64,000 nt of DNA from Intrasporangium_A sp039812505 (GCF_039812505.1 NZ_JBDIAQ010000004.1:1-64000), one strand, 5' to 3'; numbered from the stretch's first letter, positions 52,485-61,897 are shown. A program made the numbers and translations. Notes: generated by a model from the sequence alone, not told the origin.

Positions 52485-52919
52485 TCAGACCAACGCATGC
52501 AGGGCCAGCAGGTAGCTCTGCAGACCGAACCCGGCCACGGTCCCGGTTGCGACGGGGGCGACCACGGAGACGTGCCGGAAGCCTTCGCGCGCCGCCGGGT
52601 TGGACAGGTGGACCTCGACCAGGGAGCGCCCGCTCGTCGTGACGATGGCGCAGGCGTCGCGCACGGCGTACGAGTAGTGGGTGAACGCGCCCGGGTTCAG
52701 CACGACGTCGGCGCCCGCGTCGACCGCCTCGTGCAGCCAGTCGACCAGCACGCCCTCGTGGTTGGTCTGCCGGCAGTCGGCGAGCAGGCCGAGCTGCTCG
52801 GCCTCGCGACGCACGGCGTCGTGGACGTCATCGAGGCTGTCAGAGCCGTAGATCTCCGGCTCTCGCGTGCCGAGCCGGTTCAGGTTGGGCCCGGACAGGA
52901 CGAAGACCGTGGGCGTCAT
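52485..52919 (-). CDS. aroQ: 3-dehydroquinate dehydratase, type II
   Basis: The 144-residue enzyme dehydrates 3-dehydroquinate in the shikimate pathway. VFVLSGPNLNRLGTREPEIYG contains the catalytic-loop Arg/Tyr, and VLNPGAFTHYSYAVRDA and LVEVHLSNPAAREGFRHVS (His) complete the site. ATG at 52917-52919 has a TAGGAT box 6 nt upstream, so it seems leaderless. It lies 34 bp after aroB. Confidence 0.96.
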   Translation of the reverse strand: MTPTVFVLSGPNLNRLGTREPEIYGSDSLDDVHDAVRREAEQLGLLADCRQTNHEGVLVDWLHEAVDAGADVVLNPGAFTHYSYAVRDACAIVTTSGRSLVEVHLSNPAAREGFRHVSVVAPVATGTVAGFGLQSYLLALHALV

Positions 52920-52925
52920 GGCGCG

Positions 52926-52931
52926 ATCCTA
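52926..52931 (-). promoter_or_regulatory. Candidate -10 box (TAGGAT) for leaderless aroQ mRNA
   Basis: TAGGAT ends 6 nt before the aroQ ATG. No Shine-Dalgarno sequence is present. It lies in the 34-bp gap after aroB, so aroQ can be transcribed independently. Confidence 0.5.
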
Positions 52932-52953
52932 CGCAGCGCTCCCGGCACCGTGC

Positions 52954-54048
52954 TCAGGCGCCGGGATGCGCGGCGGTGCGAGCGTACGCCTCACGCAGCA
53001 CCGCCTCGCTCGGGCCGGCGAGGCGGGTCGGCCGCGCGAGAGCGTCGAGGACGACGAACCGCAACGTCGAGCCGCGCGACTTCTTGTCCCGGTGCATCGC
53101 CACGATCAGCTCCTCCCAGCGGTCGCCGCGGTAGCTCGTCGGCAGCCCGACCGAGCCGAGCAGGTCGCGGTGGCGGGTCACCAGCCCGTCGTCCAGATGC
53201 CCGGCCAGCCGAGCCAGCTCGGCGGCGTAGACCATGCCGACGCTGACCGCCTCGCCGTGACGCCAGGTGAAATGCTCGACCTGTTCGACCGCGTGGCCGA
53301 AGGTGTGCCCGTAGTTGAGGATCTCGCGCAGCGCGGCTTCTCGCAGGTCGGCCGCGACCACGTCGGCCTTGACCCGGACCGCCCGCTCGACCAGCTCGCG
53401 CAGGCGCGGGTTGTCGGCCCGGCGAGCGGCGAGCGGGTCTGCCTCGACCAGCCCGAGGATCGCCGGATCGGCGATGAAACCGGCCTTGATGACCTCGGCG
53501 AGCCCGGCCGCGAAGTCCGCCTCGGGAAGCGTGCGCAGCACATCGAGGTCGCACAGCACGCCCGTGGGCGGGTGGAAGGACCCGACGAGGTTCTTGCCCT
53601 CGGCCGTGTTGATCCCGGTCTTGCCGCCGACGGCCGCGTCGACCATGCCGAGCAGTGTGGTCGGCACGTGCGCGACAGGCACTCCGCGCAGCCAGGTCGC
53701 CGCGACGAACCCGGCCAGGTCGGTCACGGCACCACCGCCGACGCCGACGACGGCGTCGGTACGGGTGAAACCGGCCTGCCCCAGCCGCGCCCAGAGCCCG
53801 GCGGCGACCTGCGCCGTCTTGGCGGCCTCGGCGTCGGGCACCGGCGCGAGGTGGACGGCATACCCGTGGCGCGACAGGGCGCCCGCGACGGACCCGGCGA
53901 TCGCGCCCAGGGCGACCGAGTGCACGACGAGCACCTGCTCGACGGCGTCGCCGAGCACCGCGCCGACCTGGTCGAGCAGGCCGCGCCCGACCACGACCTC
54001 GTAGTCGCCGCCGACCCGGATCCGGGTCGGTTCGCTCACTGGTCTCAC
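52954..54048 (-). CDS. aroB: 3-dehydroquinate synthase
   Basis: The 364-residue zinc enzyme cyclises DAHP. VVGVGGGAVTDLAGFVAATW and HVPTTLLGMVDAAVGGKTGIN are the NAD/phosphate motifs. GLAEVIKAGFI, REILNYGHTFGHAVE and FTWRHGEAVSVGM carry the zinc ligands. GTG at 54046-54048 overlaps the aroK stop (GTGA), and GGAGGG lies 5 nt upstream; GTG at 54037-54039 is a weaker start. Confidence 0.96.
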   Translation of the reverse strand: MRPVSEPTRIRVGGDYEVVVGRGLLDQVGAVLGDAVEQVLVVHSVALGAIAGSVAGALSRHGYAVHLAPVPDAEAAKTAQVAAGLWARLGQAGFTRTDAVVGVGGGAVTDLAGFVAATWLRGVPVAHVPTTLLGMVDAAVGGKTGINTAEGKNLVGSFHPPTGVLCDLDVLRTLPEADFAAGLAEVIKAGFIADPAILGLVEADPLAARRADNPRLRELVERAVRVKADVVAADLREAALREILNYGHTFGHAVEQVEHFTWRHGEAVSVGMVYAAELARLAGHLDDGLVTRHRDLLGSVGLPTSYRGDRWEELIVAMHRDKKSRGSTLRFVVLDALARPTRLAGPSEAVLREAYARTAAHPGA

Positions 54049-54572
54049 GCGGGCCCTCCGGTCAACAGGCCCGCGATCTCGCGGGCGATCTCGTCCGGGG
54101 TCCGCCCGGCCGTGTCGACCCGGTAGGTGGCCACGCCCTCGTACACCGGCCGGCGCTTCTTCATCAACGCGACCCACGTGGCGCGGGGGTTCACCGCGAG
54201 CAGCGGCCGCGACCGGTCGAAGCCGATCCGTCTGCTCGCGTCGGCGATGCCGACGTCGAGGAAGACGACCGTGTGTCCGACGAGCAGTACCCGGGTCGCC
54301 GGGTCCATGACCGCTCCACCGCCGAGGGCGAGCACCCCGGTCGCCCCGGTCAGGGAGCGGGCCACTTCGGCGCGCTCGAGCTCGCGGAAGGCGGGCTCGC
54401 CGTCCTCGATGAAGATGTCGGGGATCGTCCTGCCGGTGGCCGCCTCGACGGCGGCGTCGGTGTCGTGCAGGTCGGCGTGCAGCAGCCGGGCCAGCGCGAG
54501 CCCGACGGTCGTCTTGCCCGATCCCGGCGGCCCGACGAGGACGGCGACCGGGCGGGTGGAGCCGGTCACCAT
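54045..54572 (-). CDS. aroK: Shikimate kinase
   Basis: The 175-residue kinase phosphorylates shikimate. The P-loop is VAVLVGPPGSGKTTVGLALA; DTDAAVEAATGR, GVLALGGGAVMDP (shikimate binding) and FDRSRPLLAVNP follow. ATG at 54570-54572 is preferred; GTG one codon later overlaps the aroC stop as GTGA. It is coupled to aroC and aroB. Confidence 0.96.
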   Translation of the reverse strand: MVTGSTRPVAVLVGPPGSGKTTVGLALARLLHADLHDTDAAVEAATGRTIPDIFIEDGEPAFRELERAEVARSLTGATGVLALGGGAVMDPATRVLLVGHTVVFLDVGIADASRRIGFDRSRPLLAVNPRATWVALMKKRRPVYEGVATYRVDTAGRTPDEIAREIAGLLTGGPA

Positions 54573-55786
54573 GTGCGCATCCCCTCCGGGACGGCCGCGA
54601 GGTATGCCGCATGGTTGCGCCGCGTCTCGGCGACGGAGTCGCCGCCGAACTTCTCGAGGCACGCGTCGGCCAGCACGAGCGCGACCATGGCCTCGGCGAC
54701 CACGCCCGCCGCGGGGACCGCGCAGACGTCGGAGCGCTGGTGGATCGCGGTCGCCTCCTGCCCGGTCGCGACGTCGACCGTGGACAGCGCGCGCGGCACG
54801 GTGCTGATCGGCTTCATCGCGGCGCGCACCCGCAGCACGTCACCGGTCGACATGCCGCCCTCGGTGCCTCCGGCGCGGCCGGTGCGGCGGTGGATCGTGC
54901 CGCCGACGACCTCCATCTCGTCGTGCGCCTGTGACCCGCGCCGCCGCGCGGTCTCGAAGCCGTCGCCCAGGGCGACCCCCTTGATCGCCTGGATGCTCAT
55001 CAGCGCCTGGGCCAACCGGCCGTCGAGCCTGCGGTCCCAGTGCACGTGCGAGCCGAGCCCCGGAGGCAGGCCGTAGGCGAGCACCTCGACCACGCCGCCG
55101 AGGGTGTCGCCGTCCTTCTTGGCCGCGTCGACCTCGGCCACCATGGCGGCCGACCCGGTGGCCTCGAACGCCCGGACGGGGTCGGCATCGATGGCCGGCA
55201 CGTCGTCGGGGGTCGGCAGGGACGCACCGGGTGTGGTGGCCGCCGTGCCGATCGCGACGGTGTGGGACAGCAGCCGGATGCCGTAGGCCTGTTGCAGGAA
55301 CCGGGCCGCGACCTCGCCGAGCGCGACCCGGGCGGCGGTCTCGCGGGCCGAGGCACGCTCCAGGACGGGCCGCGCGTCGGCGTGGCCGTACTTCTGCATG
55401 CCGACGAGGTCAGCGTGGCCGGGGCGTGGCCGGGTCAGCGGCTTGTTGCGAGCCAGCTCCTTCTCGGCGTTGACGTCGTCGGCTGCGGCGTACGCCGTGG
55501 CCGACACCGGCTCGGGGCTCATCACGGTCTGCCACTTGGGCCACTCGGTGTTGCCGATCCGCAGCGCGACCGGGCTGCCGAGGGTGACGCCGTGCCGTAC
55601 CCCGCCGAGGAACTCGACCTCGTCCTGCTCGAACTTCATCCGCGCTCCGCGGCCGTGGCCCAGCCGCCGCCGGGCCAGCGCCCGCCGCAGGTCGTCGGCC
55701 CGGACCTCGACCCCCGCGGGCAGGCCCTCGAGCACGGCGACCAGGGCAGGACCGTGGGACTCTCCGGAGGTCAACCAACGCAGCAT
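54566..55786 (-). CDS. aroC: Chorismate synthase
   Basis: The 406-residue FMN-dependent enzyme makes chorismate. MLRWLTSGESHGPALVAVLEG is diagnostic, with RRRLGHGRGARMKFEQDEVEFLGG, NKPLTRPRPGHADLVGMQKY and RASARETAARVALGEVAARF. A GGTEGGMSTGD motif lies near the C-terminus. ATG at 55784-55786 has a CAGGAT box 7 nt upstream and may be leaderless. It heads aroC-aroK-aroB. Confidence 0.97.
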   Translation of the reverse strand: MLRWLTSGESHGPALVAVLEGLPAGVEVRADDLRRALARRRLGHGRGARMKFEQDEVEFLGGVRHGVTLGSPVALRIGNTEWPKWQTVMSPEPVSATAYAAADDVNAEKELARNKPLTRPRPGHADLVGMQKYGHADARPVLERASARETAARVALGEVAARFLQQAYGIRLLSHTVAIGTAATTPGASLPTPDDVPAIDADPVRAFEATGSAAMVAEVDAAKKDGDTLGGVVEVLAYGLPPGLGSHVHWDRRLDGRLAQALMSIQAIKGVALGDGFETARRRGSQAHDEMEVVGGTIHRRTGRAGGTEGGMSTGDVLRVRAAMKPISTVPRALSTVDVATGQEATAIHQRSDVCAVPAAGVVAEAMVALVLADACLEKFGGDSVAETRRNHAAYLAAVPEGMRTW

Positions 55787-55793
55787 GGGGCCG

Positions 55794-55799
55794 ATCCTG
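55794..55799 (-). promoter_or_regulatory. Candidate -10 box (CAGGAT) for the aroC-aroK-aroB operon
   Basis: CAGGAT ends 7 nt before the aroC ATG, with no ribosome-binding site. It lies in the 92-bp gap after the prepilin peptidase gene. Confidence 0.45.
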
Positions 55800-55878
55800 T
55801 CACGCGCGCCTGCATCCCCAGACCGGGGGCCCGTCGCCCGGCGCGCCCATCCCGGCGTCAGGGCGGCGCGTCCTACCG

Positions 55879-56595
55879 TCAGAACAGCGGGGGCACCTCG
55901 ACGAGGAGCGCCACGATCGCCCCCGCCACCAGGAACGGCCCGAACGGCACGGCGTCGTGCCGGGAGCGCCGCCGCACGACGACGTGGACCACGGCGTACG
56001 CCCCGCCCAGCAGGAACGCGGCATACAGGGCGACGACCGGAGCGGCCCACCCGACCGAGCCGGTGACCAGGCCGACCAGCCCGAGCAGGACCACGTCGCC
56101 GAGCCCGAAGCCGCTGCGGAGCACGGCTGCCAGCAGGGCGAGGACCAGTCCGAGGACTCCCAGTACCGCGGCACTGACGAGCGCCCGCACGATCGGGCCC
56201 AAGTCGCCGGCCGCCCAGGCCGCGAACGCGAGCTGGCCCAGCAGGACCGGGAAGCCGGGCAGCGTCAGCCCTTCGGGTAGACGGTGCACGTCGAGGTCCA
56301 CCCACGTCAGGGCGGTCCCCAGCGTCGCGAAGGTGAGCAGGGCGGGCAGCAGCGGCCACCCGGACGAGGTCGCGAACCGCCACGCGAGGGCGGCCCAGAG
56401 CGGCCCGAGGATCGCGGTGGCCACCCACCCGGGCAGCCTGCGGGGCCGGGACTGCTCCTCGTCGAGCCGGTAGCCGTAGGTCTGCAGCCGCGTCCCGAGC
56501 AGGTGTCCGGTGCCGAGACCGGCGACGCCGGCCGCCGTCGCCAGCCACAGCACGACCCCGGCCGGCGCCGGCCCGCCGGCCAGTGCGTTCACCAC
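55879..56595 (-). CDS. Prepilin peptidase (type IV leader peptidase family, A24)
   Basis: The 238-residue protein is highly hydrophobic, with about seven segments. The two active-site Asp are in WVDLDVHRLPEGLTLPGFP and SGFGLGDVVLLGLVG, matching the A24 pattern. The N-terminal methylase Cys domain is absent, as in many actinobacterial copies. It would process type IV pilin-like or Tad/Flp proteins. It is inserted between aroE and aroC, a place often seen in actinobacteria, 22 bp after aroE. Confidence 0.86.
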   Translation of the reverse strand: MVNALAGGPAPAGVVLWLATAAGVAGLGTGHLLGTRLQTYGYRLDEEQSRPRRLPGWVATAILGPLWAALAWRFATSSGWPLLPALLTFATLGTALTWVDLDVHRLPEGLTLPGFPVLLGQLAFAAWAAGDLGPIVRALVSAAVLGVLGLVLALLAAVLRSGFGLGDVVLLGLVGLVTGSVGWAAPVVALYAAFLLGGAYAVVHVVVRRRSRHDAVPFGPFLVAGAIVALLVEVPPLF

Positions 56596-56617
56596 GCCCG
56601 GCCCGTCGCCGCCTCGC

Positions 56618-57418
56618 TCATCGGCGCGCGGCCAGCGCGTCGGCCAGCGCGCGGCGCATCGCGCCGACCGGCGCGGGATGCCCGGTCATGAGCCGGACCT
56701 GCTCGGCGGCCTGGTGCAGCAGCAGCTCGGTGCCCGCCACGACGGTCCAGCCCCGCTCGCGCGCCGCCTGCTGCAGGGCGGTGGCCCCGGAGCCGTAGAC
56801 GACGTCGAGGACGGTCGCCGGGCTGTCCCCAAGACCGGTGAGCCCGGACAGCGACTCCGGCGGGACGGTGCTGACGATCACGTCGGCGGCCACCCAGGTC
56901 CCCATCGGTGTCACCGCCACCTCGAGGCCGGCGGCGTCGGCATGTCGCAGCGTCTCGGGGCGGGGTCGCGCCCGGACCATGAAGACCACGCGACGCGCGC
57001 CGAGCCGCTCGGCCGCGGCGAGGGCGGAGCGTGCCGTCGCGCCCGAGCCGACCACGAGGATGCTCTCGACGTGCTCGAGGCCGGACTCCCGGAGCGACTC
57101 GACCATGCCCTGGACGTCGGTGTTGTGCGCGGTCCACCCCTGCAGTCCGTCTCGGACGAGCGTGTTGGCCGCGTCGGTCCGGCGGGCCTGCTCGCCCGCG
57201 TCGATGGCCGCGGCGAGCGCCGCCTCCTTCAGTGGCATCGTCAGGGACAGCCCCCGCCACGACCCGTCGAGCCCGTCCAGGGCAGCCGCGAAGCCGCCGA
57301 CGTCCACCTCGCGGCGCTCGTAGGTCCAGTCCTCGAGCCCGAGGGCCGCATAGGCCGCCCGGTGCAGGACCGGGGACAGGGAGTGCTCGATCGGCGAGCC
57401 CCACACAGCGCACTTCAT
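56618..57418 (-). CDS. aroE: Shikimate 5-dehydrogenase
   Basis: The 266-residue enzyme reduces 3-dehydroshikimate. The N-terminus MKCAVWGSPIEHSLSPVLHR (S-x-S) binds shikimate. GLSLTMPLKEA holds the catalytic Lys and AHNTDVQGM the Asp. ILVVGSGATARSALAAAERL is the nucleotide loop. It starts 13 bp after mltG and belongs to the alaS-ruvX-mltG-aroE run. Confidence 0.94.
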   Translation of the reverse strand: MKCAVWGSPIEHSLSPVLHRAAYAALGLEDWTYERREVDVGGFAAALDGLDGSWRGLSLTMPLKEAALAAAIDAGEQARRTDAANTLVRDGLQGWTAHNTDVQGMVESLRESGLEHVESILVVGSGATARSALAAAERLGARRVVFMVRARPRPETLRHADAAGLEVAVTPMGTWVAADVIVSTVPPESLSGLTGLGDSPATVLDVVYGSGATALQQAARERGWTVVAGTELLLHQAAEQVRLMTGHPAPVGAMRRALADALAARR

Positions 57419-57431
57419 CGGTCCGGTCTCC

Positions 57432-58631
57432 TCAGCACGTGCCCTTGTTGGCCGCGCACCAGGCGTCGAGCAACACGACGTTCTTCTCGTGCTCGGCCAG
57501 GGTCACGGCGAACTTCGTCTCCCCCGTCTTCAGGTCGACGGTGACGAAGTAGAGCCAAGGGCCCGCGGCCGGGTGGACGGCGGCCTGGATGGCGCTCTCG
57601 CCGGGGTTGCCGATCGGGCCCGGCGGCAGGCCCTCGTGCACGTAGGTGTTGTACGGGCTCTTGTTCGCGCGGTCGGCCGGGCTCGTCCGGACCGCGTGCT
57701 TGCCGGTCGCGTAGTTGACCGTGGAGTCGAGCTGCAGCGGCATCTTCTTGGCGAGCCGGTTCTCGATCACGCGGGCCACCTTGGGCCGGTCCTCGGGGTG
57801 GCGGGCCTCGGCCTCGACCAGGCTGGCGACGATGACCACGTGCTCCATCTGCTTGTCCGTCACGCCGAGCGCGTCCAGCCGCTTGACCGACTGGGCGACC
57901 ATCTGGGACAGCTGCGCCTTGGCGCTCGTGCCGGGGTCGAAGGCGTAGCTGGCCGGGAAGAGGTAGCCCTCGACGTTCCCCTTCGCCGCGGGTGGCAGGC
58001 CCAGCGCCGCGCCGTTCCTGGCCGCGGCGGCGTAGTCGGCGACGGGGATGCCGGTGTGCCTGGACAGCTCGGCGTAGATCTCCTTGGCCCACAGCCCCTC
58101 GCGGATCGTCACCTCGGTGGTGATCCGGTTGCCCGGGTCGACGAGCACCGCGACCGCCTCGGCGGCGGACATCTGCCTGCGCAGCCGGTAGGTCCCCGGC
58201 TGGATGCCGGCGCTCTTCGGGTTGTCGGCGGCCGCCTCGATGTAGGCCTTGGTCGACTTGACCACTCCGGCCTCGAGCAGCGCGGTGGCGATCGCGGCCC
58301 CGGTGTCGCCGTGCTCGATCACCACCCGCACCGACCCGCTGCCCGGTCCCGGGTAGTCGTTCGACTCGAACATGCCGGACACGACCGGGCGCAGGTAGGT
58401 GTAGGCCACCGCGACGCCTCCGCCGATGAGCGCCAGGGCCAGGACGATCACCGCGATCCGTCGCAGCAGGGGCGGTTTGTGCGACCGGCCACTCCGGGCC
58501 CGGCCGTGGCGGCGCCCGGACCTGCCGGCCGCACGTCCGCCCGGTGGCGCCCCGTGCTGGGCCCCCCGGGTCGCGTCGTCGACCGGCTCGCCGTGCTCGC
58601 CGAAGATCGCGGAGTCGAGGTGCTCGTTCAT
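57432..58631 (-). CDS. mltG: Endolytic murein transglycosylase MltG
   Basis: The 399-residue membrane-anchored enzyme ends glycan strands. A disordered Arg/Gly-rich cytoplasmic tail of about 53 residues precedes one membrane segment (IAVIVLALALIGGGVAVAY). The LysM-like and catalytic domain follows; the catalytic Glu is in VVIVASLVEAEARHPEDRPK (VEAEA). PNTYxxxGLPPGPIGNPG-like text (YVHEGLPPGPIGNPGESAI) is diagnostic. ATG overlaps ruvX by 4 bp. Confidence 0.95.
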   Translation of the reverse strand: MNEHLDSAIFGEHGEPVDDATRGAQHGAPPGGRAAGRSGRRHGRARSGRSHKPPLLRRIAVIVLALALIGGGVAVAYTYLRPVVSGMFESNDYPGPGSGSVRVVIEHGDTGAAIATALLEAGVVKSTKAYIEAAADNPKSAGIQPGTYRLRRQMSAAEAVAVLVDPGNRITTEVTIREGLWAKEIYAELSRHTGIPVADYAAAARNGAALGLPPAAKGNVEGYLFPASYAFDPGTSAKAQLSQMVAQSVKRLDALGVTDKQMEHVVIVASLVEAEARHPEDRPKVARVIENRLAKKMPLQLDSTVNYATGKHAVRTSPADRANKSPYNTYVHEGLPPGPIGNPGESAIQAAVHPAAGPWLYFVTVDLKTGETKFAVTLAEHEKNVVLLDAWCAANKGTC

Positions 58632-59122
58632 CGACGTGCCGACCTCCTGCGTGGCTTGCGCCTCGACGAGACCATCTCGCCGGCCGGCTCACCGGACCGC
58701 GTCTCCGCGTCGAGCGCCGCCTGCAGGATCAGCACCGCCGCGGCCTGGTCGACGACGGCCCGCTGCCCCCTGCCCGGTACACCGCTGTCGCGTAGTCTGC
58801 GGTGCGCGTCGACCGTCGTCAAGCGCTCGTCGACGAGGCGCACCGGGACGGGGCGGACCCGCGCGGCGAGCCGAGCGGCATACTCCCGGGCGAGCCGGGC
58901 CGCGGTGCCCTCGGCGCCGGAGAGCAGCAGCGGCAGGCCGACGACGACCGCGACGGCGGCCCGCTCGGCGACCAGGTCGGCCAGCGCGGTGAGGTCCGTG
59001 CCCTGGTCGTCGTCGCGCGCGAGGGTCGTGACGGGCAGGGCGAAGCTCCCGGAGGGGTCCGACGCGGCGATCCCCACGCGGGCGCTGCCCACGTCGACGC
59101 CGATCCGGACCCCGGGACCCAT
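58628..59122 (-). CDS. ruvX: Putative Holliday junction resolvase / 16S rRNA maturation nuclease (YqgF, RuvX)
   Basis: The 164-residue RNase H-fold protein has IGVDVGSARVGIAASDPSG, VVVGLPLLLSG (with Leu for the usual basic residue), VRLVDERLTTVDAHRRL and VVDQAAAVLILQAAL with the last acidic residue. It lies 4 bp after alaS and overlaps mltG by 4 bp, the conserved order alaS-ruvX-mltG. It acts in pre-16S rRNA 5' trimming in other bacteria. Confidence 0.93.
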   Translation of the reverse strand: MGPGVRIGVDVGSARVGIAASDPSGSFALPVTTLARDDDQGTDLTALADLVAERAAVAVVVGLPLLLSGAEGTAARLAREYAARLAARVRPVPVRLVDERLTTVDAHRRLRDSGVPGRGQRAVVDQAAAVLILQAALDAETRSGEPAGEMVSSRRKPRRRSARR

Positions 59123-59126
59123 CGGG

Positions 59127-61832
59127 TCACGAGCTCCGGGCGCGCAGCTGGTCCTCGACCGCCCCGAGCGCCGCGGAGACCTGGCCGGGCTCGGACCCGC
59201 CGCCCTGGGCGATGTCGTCCTTGCCCCCGCCGCCCCCGCCGAGCCGCCGAGCTGCGGTCCGGACGAACGCGCCCGCCTTGACCCCGGCCTCCCGGGCCCG
59301 CTCGTTGGTCGCGACGATGGCCAGCGGACGGCCCTTGCTGACGGCGGCCATGGAGACGAGCACCGGTCGGTCGTTGCCCAGGCGGTGGCGCACTTCGAGC
59401 ACGAGGGCGCGCAGGTCGTCGGCGGACACGTCGTGGCCGGCGTCGTGGCTGACGAAGGTGACCCCGCCGATGTCCCGCGCGGTGGCCACCAGCCCCGGCG
59501 CCGCACCGAGCACCTGGGCCTGCCGCACGGCGGCGATCTGCTTCTCGGCGTCCTTGAGCCGGCCGAGCATCCCCGAGATCCGCTCGGGCAGCTCCTCCGG
59601 GCGGGCCTTGACCAGCTCGGCCAGCTGCCCGACGATGGCCGCCTCGCGGGCCAGGAAGGAGTAGGCGTCGCCACCGACGAGTGCCTCGACCCGGCGCACG
59701 CCCGAGCCGATCGAGGACTCGCCGAGCAGCTTGACGACACCCAGCTGACCGGAGCGCTGGGCATGCGTGCCGCCGCACAGCTCGCGGGCCCAGTCACCGA
59801 CCGAGACGACGCGCACCCGGCTGCCGTACTTCTCCCCGAACAGCGCCATCGCGCCGATGTCGTGGGCCTGCTGCTGCGACATGATCTCGGCGTGGACCGG
59901 CAGGTCCTCGAGCAGCAGCGCGTTGACCTTGGCCTCGACGTCGCGCAGGACGGTCGCCGGCACGGCGTGCTGGGCGTTGAAGTCGAAGCGGAACCGGCCG
60001 GGGGCGTTCTCCGAGCCCGCCTGGGTGGCGGTCTCACCGACCGCTTCGCGGATCGCCTTGTGCACCATGTGCGTTGCGGTGTGGGCCCGCGAGATCGACC
60101 GGCGCCGCTCGATGTCCACCTTGGCGTGGGCGAGCACGCCCGGGGTCACCTCGCCGCTCACGACGCGGGCCCGGTGGACGATCAACCCGGTGATCGGCCG
60201 CTGGACGTCACGCACGTCGATGACCGCGCCGTTCGCGAGCTCGACGAGCCCGCCGTCGGCGAGCTGCCCGCCACCCTCGGCGTAGAACGGGGTGCGGTCC
60301 AGGACCAGCTCGATCTCGTCGCCGGCCCCGGCCATCTCGACGGTCTCGCCGTCCCGGATGATCCCGGCGACGCGCCCCTCGGAGACGACCTCGTCGTAGC
60401 CGGTGAACTCGACGTCATGGCCGATGGCGTCGGCGACCCGGCGGTAGGCGTGGGTGTCGCCGTGGGCGGTCTTCTTCGCGCGGGCGTCGGCCTTGGCCCG
60501 GTCACGCTGCTCTGCCATGAGCCGGCGGAAGCCCGCCTCGTCGACCTCGACGCCCTGTTCGGCGGCCATCTCGAGGGTCAGGTCGATCGGGAAGCCGTAG
60601 GTGTCGTGCAGGGTGAAGGCCTGCTCGCCGGAGAGTCGCTGCGGCGCCTGCGGCCTCGCCTTGATCCGGTCGACCGCCGTGTCCAGGATCGTGGTACCGG
60701 AGGCGAGAGTGCGGCGGAAGGCCTCCTCCTCGCCGTAGACGACCTGGCTGATCCGGTCGAAGTCGGTGCGCAGCTCCGGGTAGGACCGGCTCATCCGCTC
60801 CATGCTGACCGGCAGCAGCTGCGGCATCGTCGGCTCGTCGACGCCGAGCAGGACCATCGAGCGGACGGCGCGCCGCAGCATCCGGCGCAGCACGTAGCCG
60901 CGGCCCTCGTTGCTGGGGGTCACGCCGTCGCCGACCAGCATCAGGCAGGTCCGGACGTGGTCGGCCACCACCCGCAGCCGCACGTCGTCGGGGTGGCTCT
61001 GCGCGGCGACGTGGCTCGGGTTGGCGCCGTAGGTCTTGCCGGCCAGCTCGGCGGCCCGGTCCAGCACGGGGAAGACCTCGTCGATCTCGTAGAGGTTGTC
61101 CACGCCCTGCAGGATGCTGGCCATCCGCTCGAGACCCATGCCGGTGTCGACGTTGCGGGCCGGCAGCGGGCCGGCGACGTCGAAGTCGTCCTTGGCCCGC
61201 ACCGCCGACAGCTGGTACTGCATGAAGACGAGGTTCCAGACCTCCATGTAGCGGTCCTCGTCGACGGCCGGGCCGCCCTCGCGGCCGTACTCGGGGCCGC
61301 GGTCGACGAAGATCTCGCTGCACGGGCCGCCCGGGCCCGGGATGCCCATGTGCCAGTAGTTGTCCTTCTTGCCGCGGCGCACGATGCGCTCGCGGGGGAT
61401 CTCGCTCAGCTCGAGCCAGAGGCTGATCGCCTCCTCGTCGTCCTCGTAGACCGTGGCCCACAGGCGCTCGGGGTCCAGCCCGTAGCCGCCCTCCCGCTGC
61501 GAGGTGGTCAGCAGCTCCCAGGCGTAGGAGATCGCACCGTGCTTGAAGTAGTCGCCGAAGGAGAAGTTGCCGTTCATCTGGAAGAACGTGCCGTGGCGGC
61601 TGGTTCGGCCGACCTCGTCGAGGTCGGGGGTGCGCACGCACTTCTGCACCGAGGTGGCCCGCGGCCACCGGGGAGTCTCCTGGCCCACGAAGTAGGGCAC
61701 GAACGGGACCATCCCGGCGGCCACGAAGAGCAGGTTGGGGTCGTCGAACGGCAGCGGGGCGCTTGGGACGACGGTGTGCCCCCGGCTCTCGAAGAACGAG
61801 AGCCAGCGGCGCCTGATCTCGGCGGTTTCCAT
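59127..61832 (-). CDS. alaS: Alanyl-tRNA synthetase
   Basis: The 901-residue class II enzyme has the motif-2 region RHGTFFQMNGNFSFGDYFKH, the editing domain with HTATHMVHKAIREAVG and GERGAH-like CGGTHAQRSGQLGVVKLL with the zinc Cys, and the C-Ala domain ending LGGGGGGKDDIAQGGG. ATG at 61830-61832 gives the standard start METAEIRRRWLSFFESRGH. A TAGGGT box lies about 60 nt upstream. Confidence 0.97.
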   Translation of the reverse strand: METAEIRRRWLSFFESRGHTVVPSAPLPFDDPNLLFVAAGMVPFVPYFVGQETPRWPRATSVQKCVRTPDLDEVGRTSRHGTFFQMNGNFSFGDYFKHGAISYAWELLTTSQREGGYGLDPERLWATVYEDDEEAISLWLELSEIPRERIVRRGKKDNYWHMGIPGPGGPCSEIFVDRGPEYGREGGPAVDEDRYMEVWNLVFMQYQLSAVRAKDDFDVAGPLPARNVDTGMGLERMASILQGVDNLYEIDEVFPVLDRAAELAGKTYGANPSHVAAQSHPDDVRLRVVADHVRTCLMLVGDGVTPSNEGRGYVLRRMLRRAVRSMVLLGVDEPTMPQLLPVSMERMSRSYPELRTDFDRISQVVYGEEEAFRRTLASGTTILDTAVDRIKARPQAPQRLSGEQAFTLHDTYGFPIDLTLEMAAEQGVEVDEAGFRRLMAEQRDRAKADARAKKTAHGDTHAYRRVADAIGHDVEFTGYDEVVSEGRVAGIIRDGETVEMAGAGDEIELVLDRTPFYAEGGGQLADGGLVELANGAVIDVRDVQRPITGLIVHRARVVSGEVTPGVLAHAKVDIERRRSISRAHTATHMVHKAIREAVGETATQAGSENAPGRFRFDFNAQHAVPATVLRDVEAKVNALLLEDLPVHAEIMSQQQAHDIGAMALFGEKYGSRVRVVSVGDWARELCGGTHAQRSGQLGVVKLLGESSIGSGVRRVEALVGGDAYSFLAREAAIVGQLAELVKARPEELPERISGMLGRLKDAEKQIAAVRQAQVLGAAPGLVATARDIGGVTFVSHDAGHDVSADDLRALVLEVRHRLGNDRPVLVSMAAVSKGRPLAIVATNERAREAGVKAGAFVRTAARRLGGGGGGKDDIAQGGGSEPGQVSAALGAVEDQLRARSS

Positions 61833-61891
61833 GCGATGGTGGTCCTTGCGTGTCGACGGCGGCCCGCGCCCGTCGCGCGTGGCGATGGTCA

Positions 61892-61897
61892 ACCCTA
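61892..61897 (-). promoter_or_regulatory. Candidate -10 box (TAGGGT) for alaS
   Basis: TAGGGT (plus-strand ACCCTA) lies about 60 nt before the alaS ATG in the 185-bp gap after dppF. A leader of about 50 nt would result. No tRNA-sensing T-box was recognised. Confidence 0.45.
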
